55,611 bases of DNA. Origin: Rhodospirillales bacterium (GTDB lineage Bacteria > Pseudomonadota > Gammaproteobacteria > Nevskiales > Nevskiaceae). The translations under genes were made by a program, and so were the position numbers. Shown piece after piece: positions 24,532-34,513 of the stretch. The stretch is from NCBI GenBank assembly GCA_903970615.1, contig CAJCJH010000007.1:1-55611 (forward strand). The letters run 5' to 3'. Position 1 is the stretch's first letter, and each line of letters opens with the position of its first letter. Under the pieces are notes generated by a model. It worked only from the letters and a program-made list of their open reading frames with translations. It had not been told where the DNA came from and did not search any database.

Positions 24532-25389
24532 TCAGCCGAAACGGAAACCGGAAATCGCTTTGCCAATCAGCTTATCGGAATAATCGCGCACACCGCGATC
24601 GCCGCGGGCGGCGCCGGCAGACACCATCAGCGGCAGCAGATGTTCTTCGCGAGGATGCGCCGCGCGCGCGCCGGGCGCCTGGCTCCAGTCGCGCAGCTTC
24701 TGGGTACGCACGTCGAGATCAGGATCGCAAACTGCATCGGCGAGCCATTCATCGAACGCGCTTGCGGCGGCGTTGCCGGCTTCGCGGTTATCGAAAAAAT
24801 GCCGCAGATTGTGATAACTCATGCCACTGCCAACGATCAATACACCCTGCTCGCGCAAGGGTGCGAGCGCTTGGCCGATCGCCAGATGCACAGCGGGATC
24901 GAGCCCGGCTTGCAGCGACAATTGCACGATCGGAATCTCGGCCTGCGGATACATCAACAGCAAGGGCACGAACACGCCGTGATCGAAACCACGCACTGCA
25001 TCCTCAGCGCTTCCGATGCCGGCTTCGCGCAGCAGATCGCGCACTTGTTGCGCCAGCGCAGGCGATCCGGCGGCGGGATAACGCAGGCGATAAGTGTGTT
25101 CCGGAAAGCCGTGGTAATCGAACGAAAGAGATGGCGAGGGCGAGGTCATCACCGTCGGTTGCGGCATTTCCCAATGCGCCGAAATTACCAGCATCGCGCG
25201 CGGCTTTGCATGGATTGATTGGTCGATCGATTGAGCGATGCCGCGCAGATATTGCGCCATCCGATCCCACAATTCCGGAGATTGCGGCGGCGGTTCCATG
25301 AAGAAGCAAGGGCCGCCGCCGTGCGGGATAAAGAGCGTCGGCATGCGCCGTTTTGCCGGCGCGTTGGTACCGTTTGCCGGGGCGTTCAT
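24532..25389 (-). CDS. DODA-type extradiol dioxygenase (YgiD-like)
   Basis: A 285-residue protein of the LigB/DODA family of class III extradiol ring-cleavage dioxygenases. Metal-ligand and active-site segments are [29 protein letters not shown], and [15 protein letters not shown], with a further [10 protein letters not shown]. coli YgiD and plant 4,5-DOPA dioxygenases are relatives. The ATG overlaps the ftsK stop (ATGA), so it is translationally coupled to ftsK, an unusual partnership. The natural substrate is unknown. A Met at residue 16 is an alternative start. Confidence 0.9.
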   Translation of the reverse strand: MNAPANGTNAPAKRRMPTLFIPHGGGPCFFMEPPPQSPELWDRMAQYLRGIAQSIDQSIHAKPRAMLVISAHWEMPQPTVMTSPSPSLSFDYHGFPEHTYRLRYPAAGSPALAQQVRDLLREAGIGSAEDAVRGFDHGVFVPLLLMYPQAEIPIVQLSLQAGLDPAVHLAIGQALAPLREQGVLIVGSGMSYHNLRHFFDNREAGNAAASAFDEWLADAVCDPDLDVRTQKLRDWSQAPGARAAHPREEHLLPLMVSAGAARGDRGVRDYSDKLIGKAISGFRFG

Positions 25390-27866
25390 TCACGGCCGCC
25401 CGGCGATAAAATTTCGCGGTTGCCGCCCGGCCCGCTCGGTCCGACGATGCCTGCCGCTTCCATCTGCTCGACCATGCGTGCGGCGCGGTTGTAGCCGATC
25501 TTCAAACGCCGCTGCACCCACGACACGCTGGCCTTACGGGTTTCCAGCACGACGGCGACAGCCTGGTCGTACATCGGGTCGGATTCCGCATCGCTGGCGC
25601 CGTCCGGTTCGGGCCGCGCTTCCGGATCGGCAAGGATCGATTCGATGTAATTCGGCGCACCGACCTGTTTCAGATAGGCCACTACTTTATGCACTTCGTG
25701 ATCGTCTACGAACGCGCCATGCAGACGCTGGATACGCGAGGCGCCGATCGGCCGATACAGCATGTCGCCGTGGCCGAGCAAAGTTTCCGCCCCCATCTCG
25801 TCGAGAATCGTGCGCGAGTCAATGCGGCTAGCCACCTGGAACGCCACGCGGCTCGGAATGTTGGCCTTGATAAGGCCGGTGATGACATCGACGCTCGGCC
25901 TTTGCGTGGCGACGATCAGATGAATGCCGGCCGCGCGCGCTTTCTGCGCAATGCGTGCGATCAGCTCTTCGACCTTCTTGCCGACCACCATCATCATGTC
26001 GGCCAGCTCGTCGATGACGATGACGATATGCGGCAGCACTTCCAGCGTCGGCGGCTCGATGATATGTTCGGCGAACAGATCCGGTTCGGCCGACAAGGGA
26101 TCGCGCAGCGGCGTGCCGGCTTCGGCGGCATCCAGCACTTTCTTGTTCATGCCGGCGAGGTTGCGTACACCTAAAGCCGACATCAGTTTGTAACGCCGCT
26201 CCATTTCCGCCACACACCAGCGCAGCGCGTTGGCGGCGTCTTTCATGTCGGTGACGACCGGCGTCAACAGATGCGGAATATCCTGATAAACACTCAGTTC
26301 CAGCATCTTCGGGTCGATCAGGATCAGCCGCAGTTCATCGGCGGTTGACTTGAACAGCATCGACAAAATCATCGCGTTGATCGCCACCGATTTTCCGGAG
26401 CCGGTGGTTCCAGCCACCAGCAAATGGGGCATTCTGGCGAGATCGACCGCGAGCGGATTGCCGGCGATATCCTTGCCCATGCCCATCGTCAGTGGCGAGG
26501 CCGAGTTGGTGTACGAAGGCGATTCGAGAATTTCCGACAGCGAAACCATTTCGCGTTTCTGATTCGGAATTTCGAGACCGATGACGCTCTTGCCTTCGAT
26601 CACCTCGACCACACGCACGCTGGAGACCGACAGAGAACGCGCCAGATCTTTCGACAGATTGGTGATCTGCGAACCTTTGACGCCGGGCGCGGGCAACAGC
26701 TCAAAGCGCGTAATCACTGGCCCCGGCATCGCATCGACCACTTGCGCTTCCACGCCGAAATCGCCGAGATGACGTTCGACTTCGCGCGACAGCCGTTCGA
26801 TATCTTCCGGTGTGTAGCGCTTGCCGCTCGGCTTCGGCGGGTCGAGCAGATCCAGCGGCGGCAGCGGGTTGCCGTCGTAAGTCGGCACCTTGATCGATGC
26901 AGGCTTGGGCGATTTACGCGGCGTCGATAAGGGCTTCGACAGCGCTGCGCCGGCCGCTACTGCGGACGCATCGTTTGCCAGTTCACCGACATCCGGCCCG
27001 AGTGCGGAAATGCGCGAGGCGACCGCTTCCATCGCGGTGACGACCGGCGCGGTTTTGCCGCGCGACGATGTCAGCGGCTCGGCGGGCGTTTCAAAATCGA
27101 ATTGCGGTTCGATGCGGGTCGTCACCGCGCTCTTGCGGCGGCGCGCTTCCTTGACGATGACTGGCTCCGGCACGATCTCCTCTTCCGGCTCGTCTTCCTC
27201 GAATTCAGGCGCTGCCTCTGCGCGCGCCGCGCGACGCTCGCGTGCGCTCTGGAACAGCCGCTGCACGCGCGCACCGATTGCTTCTAGCACGGCGAGCCAG
27301 GAAAAAATCATCGCCAGCGGCAGCGCCACGGCGAACAGCGTGAGCAAGGCCAGCGAGGCGCCGACCGGGTTCAGGATTTTCGTCAGGAAGTCGCTGAGCA
27401 GAATTCCGGCGATCCCGCCGCTGCCTTCCGGCACCCAGTTCGGCAGTTGATGCACGTACAGATTGGCCAGCCCGGCGAGACTGCAAATCGACACCAGCCA
27501 GGCCGCCGCGCGAACGCCGGCCGGAACGTGCATGGCGAGCGGCTCGCCGCCGCGGAACAGCCGCAAGCCCAGCCACAAAACGGCCCAGGGCAGCAAAAAA
27601 GCGACATAACCGACATAACTGAGCAGGCGGTTGGCGAGCCAGGCGCCGACCACGCCGCCGAGATTGCGGATCGTGTTGCCGTCGCCGGAAGTGGACCAGC
27701 CTGGATCGCCCGCTTGATAGCTGACGAGCGTAATCAGCAGGAAAAGCGCAACCCCGACGCAGGCCAGCAAAGCCACTTCGTGCGGCAGCCGCTCGACCCA
27801 GCTTGACTCGGTCGCAGCGGGACGGGTGGATAAGGATTTAGCGGCTTGTTTCTTGCGACTGAACAC
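25386..27866 (-). CDS. ftsK: DNA translocase FtsK
   Basis: Hexameric DNA pump of the division septum that clears chromosome termini and activates XerCD at dif. The 826-residue protein has an N-terminal region with four transmembrane helices (about residues 28-190), a linker rich in Ala, Pro and acidic residues, and a motor domain with Walker [15 protein letters not shown] near residue 485 and Walker [13 protein letters not shown]. The C-terminal gamma domain ([20 protein letters not shown]) recognises KOPS. The linker is much shorter than the E. coli FtsK linker, as in most non-enteric FtsK proteins. It is divergent from the small unknown gene at 28000. Confidence 0.97.
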   Translation of the reverse strand: MFSRKKQAAKSLSTRPAATESSWVERLPHEVALLACVGVALFLLITLVSYQAGDPGWSTSGDGNTIRNLGGVVGAWLANRLLSYVGYVAFLLPWAVLWLGLRLFRGGEPLAMHVPAGVRAAAWLVSICSLAGLANLYVHQLPNWVPEGSGGIAGILLSDFLTKILNPVGASLALLTLFAVALPLAMIFSWLAVLEAIGARVQRLFQSARERRAARAEAAPEFEEDEPEEEIVPEPVIVKEARRRKSAVTTRIEPQFDFETPAEPLTSSRGKTAPVVTAMEAVASRISALGPDVGELANDASAVAAGAALSKPLSTPRKSPKPASIKVPTYDGNPLPPLDLLDPPKPSGKRYTPEDIERLSREVERHLGDFGVEAQVVDAMPGPVITRFELLPAPGVKGSQITNLSKDLARSLSVSSVRVVEVIEGKSVIGLEIPNQKREMVSLSEILESPSYTNSASPLTMGMGKDIAGNPLAVDLARMPHLLVAGTTGSGKSVAINAMILSMLFKSTADELRLILIDPKMLELSVYQDIPHLLTPVVTDMKDAANALRWCVAEMERRYKLMSALGVRNLAGMNKKVLDAAEAGTPLRDPLSAEPDLFAEHIIEPPTLEVLPHIVIVIDELADMMMVVGKKVEELIARIAQKARAAGIHLIVATQRPSVDVITGLIKANIPSRVAFQVASRIDSRTILDEMGAETLLGHGDMLYRPIGASRIQRLHGAFVDDHEVHKVVAYLKQVGAPNYIESILADPEARPEPDGASDAESDPMYDQAVAVVLETRKASVSWVQRRLKIGYNRAARMVEQMEAAGIVGPSGPGGNREILSPGGRE

Positions 27867-27999
27867 TCTGGAATTCGTTCAAGGGGTGGCGGAAATCCGC
27901 AAGTCAGTATATCAGCGGCTTTTCGGAAGGCTTTCTGGTCAGCTCTTTAATCGGCCCTTGAAAACTGCGGCCAAACCTTCAATTTGGAGAGGTGTCGAA

Positions 28000-28356
28000 A
28001 TGCTTCAGAAGCCGGGAGCCACCATGAATACCGAGATCCGCCATTTCCTGTTGACGCAAGATGGTCAAGTCCGCGAGTTCACCTCCGAAGAAGCGGCGCT
28101 GATCGCGGCGGGCGCAAACCGGCTTCCGGAATTTGCCGAGCGCCGCATCCGTTATCTGCAGGTTTCCTGGGATTCGGAACCGGCCAGCGAACTGAAAGTG
28201 CAAACCGCAGGCGCTGCGATCAAGTTCGATACGGATGGCCGGCTGCTGGAAGCGGCTCCGCCTTCCGAGGAAGAAAAAATTTCGCGCTTCGAACACGACA
28301 CCTGCGTGCAGTGGGCGCTGCGCGGCGCGGGCGTGCAGCAACCGACGGCGCATTGA
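28000..28356 (+). CDS. Conserved small protein, function unknown
   Basis: A 118-residue protein without a motif I recognise. The start ATG at 28000 is preceded by GGAGAGG at 7-8 bases; a second ATG at 28024 with GGGAG is an alternative that would give 110 residues. The sequence has a run of Glu/Asp and Ala/Leu-rich helices (FTSEEAALIAAGANRLPEF, VSWDSEPASELKVQTAGAAI) and no signal peptide or membrane span. It lies 42 nt before the GNAT-like gene on the same strand and may share its transcript. Confidence 0.6.
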   Translation: MLQKPGATMNTEIRHFLLTQDGQVREFTSEEAALIAAGANRLPEFAERRIRYLQVSWDSEPASELKVQTAGAAIKFDTDGRLLEAAPPSEEEKISRFEHDTCVQWALRGAGVQQPTAH

Positions 28357-28398
28357 TTGCCGCAGGTTTCGCGGCCTGACTAGAGGCACGCGCATCGG

Positions 28399-29574
28399 GT
28401 GCGATTACGCCAGCTAGATTCGATTGCGGCATTGCCGGCAACGGCGTGGAACTCGCTGTTTCCGGAAGATTATCCACTCATCCGGCATGAATTCCTGAAT
28501 GCGCTGGAACAGCGTGATTGCGCCACACGCGCCACCGGCTGGACACCTTGCCACGCGGTGCTCGAAGACGATTCCGGCATTGCCGCGGTGGCGCCGCTCT
28601 ACCTGAAAGCCCATTCCTACGGCGAATTCGTTTTCGATTTCAGCTGGGCCGAGGCGAGTCATCGTATTCGTCAGGCTTATTATCCGAAGCTGGTGTGCGC
28701 GGTGCCGTTCACGCCGTCGTCGGGTCCGCGCATCGGCGCGCGCGATGCGGAAGCACGCAGCGAACTCGCGCGATTATTGCCGGCCTTGACTGAACAACTA
28801 GGCGTGTCGTCACTGCACAATCTGTTTCTCGATGCGGACGATAACGCTGCTTTCGCGCAGGCCGGCTGCATCGAGCGCAACGATGTGCAGTTCCATTGGC
28901 GCAATCGCGGCTATAGCGATTTCAGCGATTTTCTGGCGACCCTGACCAGCGAAAAGCGCAAGAAGATCCTGCGCGAACGCCGCCGTGTTGCCGAAGCCGG
29001 TTTGCGTTTTGAATGGCGCAGCGGCGACCAGTTGAGCGAAGCCGAATGGGTGCAGGTTTATGCGCTTTATGCGAACACCTACGAAGAACACGGCCGGCCA
29101 CCGTATCTGAGCCTGGAATTTTTTCTCGACTACGCCCGCAGTCCGGCGACGCCGATTAGACTCGCTCTGGCATATGCAGAACGGAGCCTGGTGGCTGTGG
29201 CAATCACCCTGATCGGAAAATCTTCAGACGCAAGCCGCGGCGGCACGCTCTACGGCCGCCACTGGGGTGCGGCGGATCGTTATCACAGCCTCCATTTCGA
29301 GACTTGCTATTACCAGGGCATCGAATTCTGCATCCGCGAAGGCTTGCAGGTGTTCGACGCCGGCGCGCAGGGCGAACACAAATTATCGCGCGGCTTCGCA
29401 CCAGTCACCACGCGCTCGCAACACTGGATCACCGATCCACGCTTGCGTGGCGCAGTAAAACGCGCCATGCAGGAAGAACGTGAATGGATCGCGCAGCGCG
29501 GCGCCATGCTCGGCGAGCACACGCCGTTCAAACGTCCGGGCGAAGTGCCGATCGAAATCGAAGCGGCAAGTTAG
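28399..29574 (+). CDS. GNAT-fold DUF482/peptidoglycan-type transferase
   Basis: A 391-residue protein resembling the DUF482 (COG3146) family, related by fold to FemAB/GNAT acyltransferases. It starts with GTG at 28399. Conserved-looking segments include HEFLNALEQRDCATRATGW, FDFSWAEASHRIRQAYYPKL, LTSEKRKKILRERRRV and GTLYGRHWGA followed by HFETCYYQGIEFCIREG and FDAGAQGEHKLSRGF. Members are thought to transfer acyl or aminoacyl groups, but no reaction is established here. It immediately precedes aat, itself a GNAT-fold aminoacyl transferase, with only 10 nt between stop and start. Confidence 0.85.
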   Translation: MRLRQLDSIAALPATAWNSLFPEDYPLIRHEFLNALEQRDCATRATGWTPCHAVLEDDSGIAAVAPLYLKAHSYGEFVFDFSWAEASHRIRQAYYPKLVCAVPFTPSSGPRIGARDAEARSELARLLPALTEQLGVSSLHNLFLDADDNAAFAQAGCIERNDVQFHWRNRGYSDFSDFLATLTSEKRKKILRERRRVAEAGLRFEWRSGDQLSEAEWVQVYALYANTYEEHGRPPYLSLEFFLDYARSPATPIRLALAYAERSLVAVAITLIGKSSDASRGGTLYGRHWGAADRYHSLHFETCYYQGIEFCIREGLQVFDAGAQGEHKLSRGFAPVTTRSQHWITDPRLRGAVKRAMQEEREWIAQRGAMLGEHTPFKRPGEVPIEIEAAS

Positions 29575-29584
29575 GCGCGAGCGA

Positions 29585-30361
29585 ATGGATAATCCGGTCC
29601 GGTTGCACTGGCTCGATCCGCGCGATCCCGATCAGCCGTTTCCGCCAGCGCATAAAGCCATGCAGGAACCGAACGGTCTGCTGGCGATCGGCGGGGATCT
29701 GTCGATGCCACGCCTGATACGTGCGTATTCCAGCGGAATTTTTCCGTGGTACAACCCGAACGAACCGATCCTTTGGTGGTGCCCCGATCCGCGCGCGGTG
29801 TTGCGTCCGAGCGAAATCCACATCTCGCATTCGCTGGCGAAACGCATCCGCAAGGCGAACTTCGCAGTGACGCTCGACTGTGCATTTGAAACCGTGCTCG
29901 AAGCCTGCGCCGCCGAACGCGCCAATGCCAACGGCACCTGGCTTGGGCCGGATATGCGCGATGCTTACCGCGAGCTACACGAACACGGCTTCGCGCACTC
30001 GGCGGAAGTCTGGCGCGAGGGCGTGCTGATCGGCGGGCTTTACGGCGTGGCACTCGGCCGCGCGTTCTTCGGCGAATCGATGTTCAGCCGCGCGGACGAC
30101 GGCTCCAAGCTCGCGCTCTGTCATCTGTGCCGGCAGCTCGAAGACTGGCAATTCAGCCTGATCGATTGCCAGATCGCGTCACCGCATCTGAAAACGATGG
30201 GCGCCATCGACATCTCGCGCGAACGCTTCCTGCGGCTGCTGCACGAGGCGATGGGCTTTGCCGGGCGCACCGGTTTGTGGCGCTACGAACGCGACGTGCC
30301 CTGCGATCGCCACCATCTGCCATCGCGTATGCCTTGGCGTTTATCGGAAGCCTTGCGATGA
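29585..30361 (+). CDS. aat: Leucyl/phenylalanyl-tRNA--protein transferase
   Basis: Transfers Leu or Phe from tRNA to N-terminal Lys or Arg, making proteins substrates of the ClpAPS N-degron pathway. The 258-residue protein begins MDNPVRLHWLDPRDPDQPFP and has the family signatures SGIFPWYNPNEPILWWCPDPR, NGTWLGPDMRDAY and GVALGRAFFGESMFSR. The start at 29585 follows the family. It heads the order aat-bpt-infA with clpA and clpS nearby, all parts of the same degradation pathway except infA. Confidence 0.97.
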   Translation: MDNPVRLHWLDPRDPDQPFPPAHKAMQEPNGLLAIGGDLSMPRLIRAYSSGIFPWYNPNEPILWWCPDPRAVLRPSEIHISHSLAKRIRKANFAVTLDCAFETVLEACAAERANANGTWLGPDMRDAYRELHEHGFAHSAEVWREGVLIGGLYGVALGRAFFGESMFSRADDGSKLALCHLCRQLEDWQFSLIDCQIASPHLKTMGAIDISRERFLRLLHEAMGFAGRTGLWRYERDVPCDRHHLPSRMPWRLSEALR

Positions 30362-30428
30362 AGCCTGGCGGCACGTTTCGCTGCGCATCGTTTTTGCATA
30401 GTCTTGACGACATGAAGCGGTCGATCTC

Positions 30429-31163
30429 ATGAGCTTGCAAAACCTGCGCTTGCTGCTGGGTGCTTCGCATCTTTGCGGCTATCTGCCGACGCGCGCAGCG
30501 CGTAGCGCGTTCGTCGATCCGGCCTTGAAGCTCGATCCGGCAATCTACGGCTCGCTGCTCGACAACGGCTTCCGCCGCAGTGGCGATTACGCTTATCGGC
30601 CAATGTGCGTCGGCTGCCGCGCGTGCCGCTCGGTGCGCGTCGCAGTGCAGGATTTCGTGCCGAATCGCAGTCAGCGCCGCTGCGCACAGCGCAATGCCGG
30701 TGTGCAACTGCGCATTCTCGATCGACTCGGCAACGAGCATTACGAGTTGTATCGCGCTTACCTGAAAGCGCGCCATCCCGATGGCGGAATGGACCCGGAC
30801 GACGGCGAGGCTTTCCGCGAATTTCTCGGCTGCGGCTGGGGCACTACCGAATTCTGGGAACTGCGCGAAGGCCAGCAATTGCTGGCGGTTTCGGTGGTCG
30901 ATCGCGTACCGCGCGGATTTTCGGCGGTGTATACGTTTTTCGATCCCGCACAACCGGCACGCGGCCTCGGCACTTACGCCATCCTGCGACAGGTGCAAAG
31001 CGCGCGCGAAGAAGGCTTGCCGTATCTGTATCTGGGCTATTGGGTGGCCGGCAGCGACAAGATGGATTACAAGAAAAATTTTCAGCCGCTGGAGATTCTG
31101 CAAGTCTCCGGCTGGGTGCGCATTGCTGCTGCGGAGGCGTTCGCGGATAATGCCGCGACTTAA
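30429..31163 (+). CDS. bpt: Aspartate/glutamate leucyltransferase
   Basis: Bpt-type arginyltransferase homologue that attaches Leu to N-terminal Asp or Glu, creating a ClpS-recognised degron. The 244-residue protein has conserved Cys motifs CGYLPTRAARS and MCVGCRACRSVRV, and the C-terminal FDPAQPARGLGTYAILRQV and YLYLGYWVAGSDKMDYK. E. coli lacks bpt, so its presence is informative about lineage. It lies 67 nt after aat and 15 nt before infA. Confidence 0.95.
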   Translation: MSLQNLRLLLGASHLCGYLPTRAARSAFVDPALKLDPAIYGSLLDNGFRRSGDYAYRPMCVGCRACRSVRVAVQDFVPNRSQRRCAQRNAGVQLRILDRLGNEHYELYRAYLKARHPDGGMDPDDGEAFREFLGCGWGTTEFWELREGQQLLAVSVVDRVPRGFSAVYTFFDPAQPARGLGTYAILRQVQSAREEGLPYLYLGYWVAGSDKMDYKKNFQPLEILQVSGWVRIAAAEAFADNAAT

Positions 31164-31178
31164 ACTACCTGCGGCCTC

Positions 31179-31397
31179 ATGGCAAAAGAAGATCATATTG
31201 AAATGCCCGGCATCGTTGTCGAAACGCTGCCGAACACCACATTCCGCGTCAAGCTCGAAAACGGCCACATTGTGACTGCGCACATTTCGGGCCGCATGCG
31301 CAAAAACTACATCCGCATTCTGACCGGCGATAAAGTCACGGTGCAGTTGACGCCCTACGATCTGAGCAAGGGCCGCATCACATTCCGCGACAAGTAA
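31179..31397 (+). CDS. infA: Translation initiation factor IF-1
   Basis: A 72-residue OB-fold S1-like protein that occupies the A site during initiation. The sequence [20 protein letters not shown], then [20 protein letters not shown] and [20 protein letters not shown], is nearly identical to IF-1 across proteobacteria. It is 15 nt downstream of bpt and probably co-transcribed with it. A strong terminator follows about 100 nt downstream. Confidence 0.98.
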   Translation: MAKEDHIEMPGIVVETLPNTTFRVKLENGHIVTAHISGRMRKNYIRILTGDKVTVQLTPYDLSKGRITFRDK

Positions 31398-31493
31398 GCG
31401 CTTTCGCCGAAGTTCGTTATTCTTCGGTTCGTTACTGAATTCACGCGCCCGGTTTTCTTCCCGGCGTGCCTCAATAAAGTCGATCAATAACCG

Positions 31494-31521
31494 AAAAAAG
31501 CCCGCTTTCGCGGGCTTTTTT
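31494..31521. terminator. Bidirectional rho-independent terminator
   Basis: GCCCGC and GCGGGC form a hairpin with loop TTTC, flanked by six A on the left and six T on the right (AAAAAAGCCCGC-TTTC-GCGGGCTTTTTT). It sits between infA (plus) and clpA (minus), which converge, so it can stop transcription in both directions. Confidence 0.95.
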
Positions 31522-31540
31522 CAGCAAGGCTTTCGATGGA

Positions 31541-33826
31541 TTAAGCCGGCTCGACCGCAGCCACCGGCTTTTCCTTGGCCTCGATCTCGAACTCGATCTT
31601 GTCGTCGTCGCTGACTTTCACCAGCACACGACCGCCATGTGCCAGCTTGCCGAACAGCAGTTCCTCGGCTAGCGGACGCTTGATGTTGTCCTGAATCGTG
31701 CGCGCCATCGGCCGTGCGCCCATCTTTACATCGCAGCCATGTTCGGCCAGCCAGTTGCGCGCTTCCGGCTCCACTTCCATCAGCACATGCTTGGCCGCCA
31801 GCTGCTCTTCCAGCTGCATCAGGAATTTATCGACCACGCGGGTGATTTCGTCGCGGCCAAGCGCTGCGAACGGAATGATCGCATCGAGGCGATTACGGAA
31901 TTCCGGCGAGAAGCTGCGGCGAATCACTTCCAGCGCATCAGTGGTGTGATTCGCTTCCGAGAAGCCCATCGAACGGCGCGACGATTCCTCGGCGCCAGCG
32001 TTGGTCGTCATCACCAGAATGATGTTGCGGAAATCAGCCGCGCGGCCGTTGTTGTCGGTGAGCGTGCCGTGATCCATCACCCGCAGCAGCAGGTTGAACA
32101 CATCCGGATGCGCCTTCTCGATTTCGTCGAGGAGCACCACCGCATGCGGATGCTTGATGACCGCTTCGGTCAGCAGGCCGCCCTGATCGAAGCCGACATA
32201 ACCTGGCGGTGCGCCGATCAGCCGCGAAACGGTATGCCGTTCCATGTATTCGGACATATCGAAGCGGATCAGTTCTATGCCGAGCTGATTGGCGAGCTGG
32301 CGCGTGACTTCGGTCTTGCCAACACCGGTCGGGCCAGCGAGCAGGAAATTGCCGATCGGACGATCCGGATTGCCGAGTCCCGAGCGCGACAGCTTGATGC
32401 AGGACGACAGCGTTTCCACTGCCGCATCCTGACCGAAAATAACCAGCTTCAAATCGCGCTCCAGGCTGGCCAACCGATCCTTGTCGTCGGACGAAACGCT
32501 CTTCGCCGGAATACGCGCGATTTTGGCGACCGTTTCTTCGATGTCTTTTACCTGCACCGTTTTGCGGCGCTTCGATTCCGGCAGCAGCCGCAGGCGCGCG
32601 GCCGCTTCGTCGATCACGTCGATGGCCTTGTCCGGCAAATGGCGATCGGTGATGTGGCGCGCCGACAGTTCCACCGCCGAGCGCAGCGCGCCGCTGGTGA
32701 AATGCACCTGATGATGTTCCTCGAAACGGGCGCGCAGGCCTTCCAGAATCTGGATGGTTTCCGGCACGCTCGGCTCCGGCACGTCGATTTTCTGGAAACG
32801 GCGCGACAGCGCGCGATCCTTCTCGAAAATGCCGCGGTATTCCTGATACGTGGTGCTGCCGATGCAGCGCAATTCACCACCGGCCAGCATCGGCTTCAGC
32901 AGATTGCTGGCGTCCATCACACCACCACTGGCTGCGCCCGCGCCGATGATCATGTGGATTTCGTCGATGAACAGAATCGCGCCCGGCGTACGCGACAACT
33001 CAGTGATCACGCCTTTGAAGCGCTTCTCGAAATCGCCGCGATATTTGGTGCCGGCAATCAGGCTGCCGAGATCGAGGCTGAAGACGATGCCATCGCGCAG
33101 CAGTTCCGGCACTCGGCCTTCGGTGATGAGCCACGCCAGACCTTCGGCGATCGCGGTTTTGCCGACACCGGCTTCGCCGACCAGCAGCGGATTGTTCTTG
33201 CGGCGACGGCACAACGTCTGCATCACGCGCTCAAGCTCGGCGGCACGTCCGATCAGCGGATCGATCAAGCCTTTGAGTGCACGATCGTTCAGGTTGATGG
33301 TGAACTGCTCAAGCGCAGTCTTGCCGCTCGGCTTGCCCGAATCTTCCTTGTCTTCGGATTCGCTCGATGCCTCCGGCGCAGATGGCTGGCTGTTCTTGGC
33401 AATGCCGTGCGAAATGTAGTTGACCACATCGAGGCGGCTGACGCCTTGCTCGCCGAGCAGATAGACCGCGTGCGTATCTTTTTCCGCGAACAGCGCGACC
33501 AGCACATTGAGCGTGGAAACACGCTTCTTGCCGGATGCCTGCACATGGTAGATCGCGCGTTGCAGCACACGCTGGAACGAAAGCGTGGGCTGCACTTCCT
33601 GATTGCCGCCGGTTTCCTTGTTGGCGTGGATGTTTTGCGCAATGTATTCGCGCAGGCCGGTTTCGAGTCGATCGAGATCGGCGCCGCTGGCGGTCAGCAC
33701 TTCACTGACGTTGGCATCCGACAATAAAGCCAACAACAAATGCTCAACGGTCAGCAACTCGTGACCATCATTGCGCGCCGCCAGAAACGCAGCGTCCAGG
33801 GCTTTTTGCAGTTCATCGCTGAGCAT
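31541..33826 (-). CDS. clpA: ATP-dependent Clp protease ATP-binding subunit ClpA
   Basis: AAA+ unfoldase that feeds substrates, including N-degron proteins, to ClpP. The 761-residue protein has an N domain (residues 1-145, Clp_N repeats), a first ATPase with Walker A GEAGVGKT at 217-224 and FIDEIHMIIGAGAASGG, and a second with GPTGVGKTEVTRQLANQLG near residue 500. The ClpP-docking loop reads MGF (RRSMGFSEANH), where E. coli ClpA has IGL; this fits the loop consensus. clpS is upstream on the same strand, 252 nt away, so clpA may have its own promoter. clpP is not in the window. Confidence 0.97.
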   Translation of the reverse strand: MLSDELQKALDAAFLAARNDGHELLTVEHLLLALLSDANVSEVLTASGADLDRLETGLREYIAQNIHANKETGGNQEVQPTLSFQRVLQRAIYHVQASGKKRVSTLNVLVALFAEKDTHAVYLLGEQGVSRLDVVNYISHGIAKNSQPSAPEASSESEDKEDSGKPSGKTALEQFTINLNDRALKGLIDPLIGRAAELERVMQTLCRRRKNNPLLVGEAGVGKTAIAEGLAWLITEGRVPELLRDGIVFSLDLGSLIAGTKYRGDFEKRFKGVITELSRTPGAILFIDEIHMIIGAGAASGGVMDASNLLKPMLAGGELRCIGSTTYQEYRGIFEKDRALSRRFQKIDVPEPSVPETIQILEGLRARFEEHHQVHFTSGALRSAVELSARHITDRHLPDKAIDVIDEAAARLRLLPESKRRKTVQVKDIEETVAKIARIPAKSVSSDDKDRLASLERDLKLVIFGQDAAVETLSSCIKLSRSGLGNPDRPIGNFLLAGPTGVGKTEVTRQLANQLGIELIRFDMSEYMERHTVSRLIGAPPGYVGFDQGGLLTEAVIKHPHAVVLLDEIEKAHPDVFNLLLRVMDHGTLTDNNGRAADFRNIILVMTTNAGAEESSRRSMGFSEANHTTDALEVIRRSFSPEFRNRLDAIIPFAALGRDEITRVVDKFLMQLEEQLAAKHVLMEVEPEARNWLAEHGCDVKMGARPMARTIQDNIKRPLAEELLFGKLAHGGRVLVKVSDDDKIEFEIEAKEKPVAAVEPA

Positions 33827-33860
33827 GTTTACTCCGAAAATCGATTGGACCAGACGCTTC

Positions 33861-33889
33861 CTTTATGGGGCCTAAACTTCGCAATTGCA
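33861..33889 (-). promoter_or_regulatory. Candidate promoter for clpA
   Basis: On the minus strand TTGCAA (33889-33884) and CATAAA (33866-33861) are 17 bases apart, in the sigma-70 arrangement, 34 nt before the clpA start. GGAG precedes the ATG. The -10 box is only a fair match, so the call is tentative. Confidence 0.35.
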
Positions 33890-34078
33890 ACTTTAACGAA
33901 AGACCATTTCGTTACGCCTTTGACTCAAGCAATTCCCGCACCAGCCGCGACTCGTTCAAGCGTGTTGAAGCATCGCTCTTGATGAGATACGAAGTTGAGT
34001 ATGGAGCCGGACGCATCGACTCGATTTTAGCGGCGCCGAATGTTGCCAACCGAAATGGCGAGCGGACGCAAAAAACTT

Positions 34079-34396
34079 TCAGGCGGTTTCGATAACCGTC
34101 AGCAACGGATGCTGATTCTTGCGTGAAAACGAATTGACCTGAGCCACCTTGGTCTCGGCAATTTCTGCCGGAAAGATGCCGGCGACACCGCGCCCGCTTT
34201 TGTGAATCTGCAACATGATCTGCACCGCCTGTTCGCGCGTGTGCCGAAAGAACTGCTGCAGCACCTGCACGACAAATTCCATCGGCGTGAAATCGTCGTT
34301 GATCACCACCACCTTGTACTGCGGCGGCGGCTTCAGTTTCGGCCTGGCTTCGTCGACGACGAGGCCGGTGCCGTTATTGGATTCACGTTCACTCAT
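34079..34396 (-). CDS. clpS: ATP-dependent Clp protease adaptor ClpS
   Basis: Adaptor that binds N-terminal Leu, Phe, Tyr and Trp residues and delivers substrates to ClpA. The 105-residue protein has the family core YKVVVINDDFTPMEFVVQVL and then HKSGRGVAGIFPAEIAETKV. The acidic pair in NDDFTPMEFV and the His of IHKSG form the known hydrophobic-residue pocket. An extended N-terminus of about 25 residues fits the mobile arm that engages ClpA. It lies upstream of clpA on the same strand. Confidence 0.97.
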   Translation of the reverse strand: MSERESNNGTGLVVDEARPKLKPPPQYKVVVINDDFTPMEFVVQVLQQFFRHTREQAVQIMLQIHKSGRGVAGIFPAEIAETKVAQVNSFSRKNQHPLLTVIETA

Positions 34397-34460
34397 GGCA
34401 ATATTTTAACTGATCGCCACCGCCAACAAAATTACTCGCCTTCGGTTTGCAAACGCTGCA

Positions 34461-34498
34461 AATAAAAAACGCCGCGCGAACCGGAATTCGCGCGGCGT
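34461..34498 (-). terminator. Rho-independent terminator of the NHL lipoprotein gene
   Basis: A perfect 12-bp stem (ACGCCGCGCGAA with TTCGCGCGGCGT) closes on loop CCGGAA. On the minus strand it is followed by a T-rich run (TTTTTATT). It begins 16 nt after the stop of the NHL-repeat lipoprotein gene. Confidence 0.9.
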
Positions 34499-34513
34499 CT
34501 GGATCAGCAAAAA

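Noticed and set aside
31739-33727. 662-codon plus-strand open frame opposite clpA
   Set aside because: Same reason: shadow of a conserved gene, His/Arg-rich nonsense composition, and no ribosome-binding site.
33827-34078. Possible tRNA gene between clpA and clpS
   Set aside because: No acceptor stem, T-loop or CCA-like end could be recognised.
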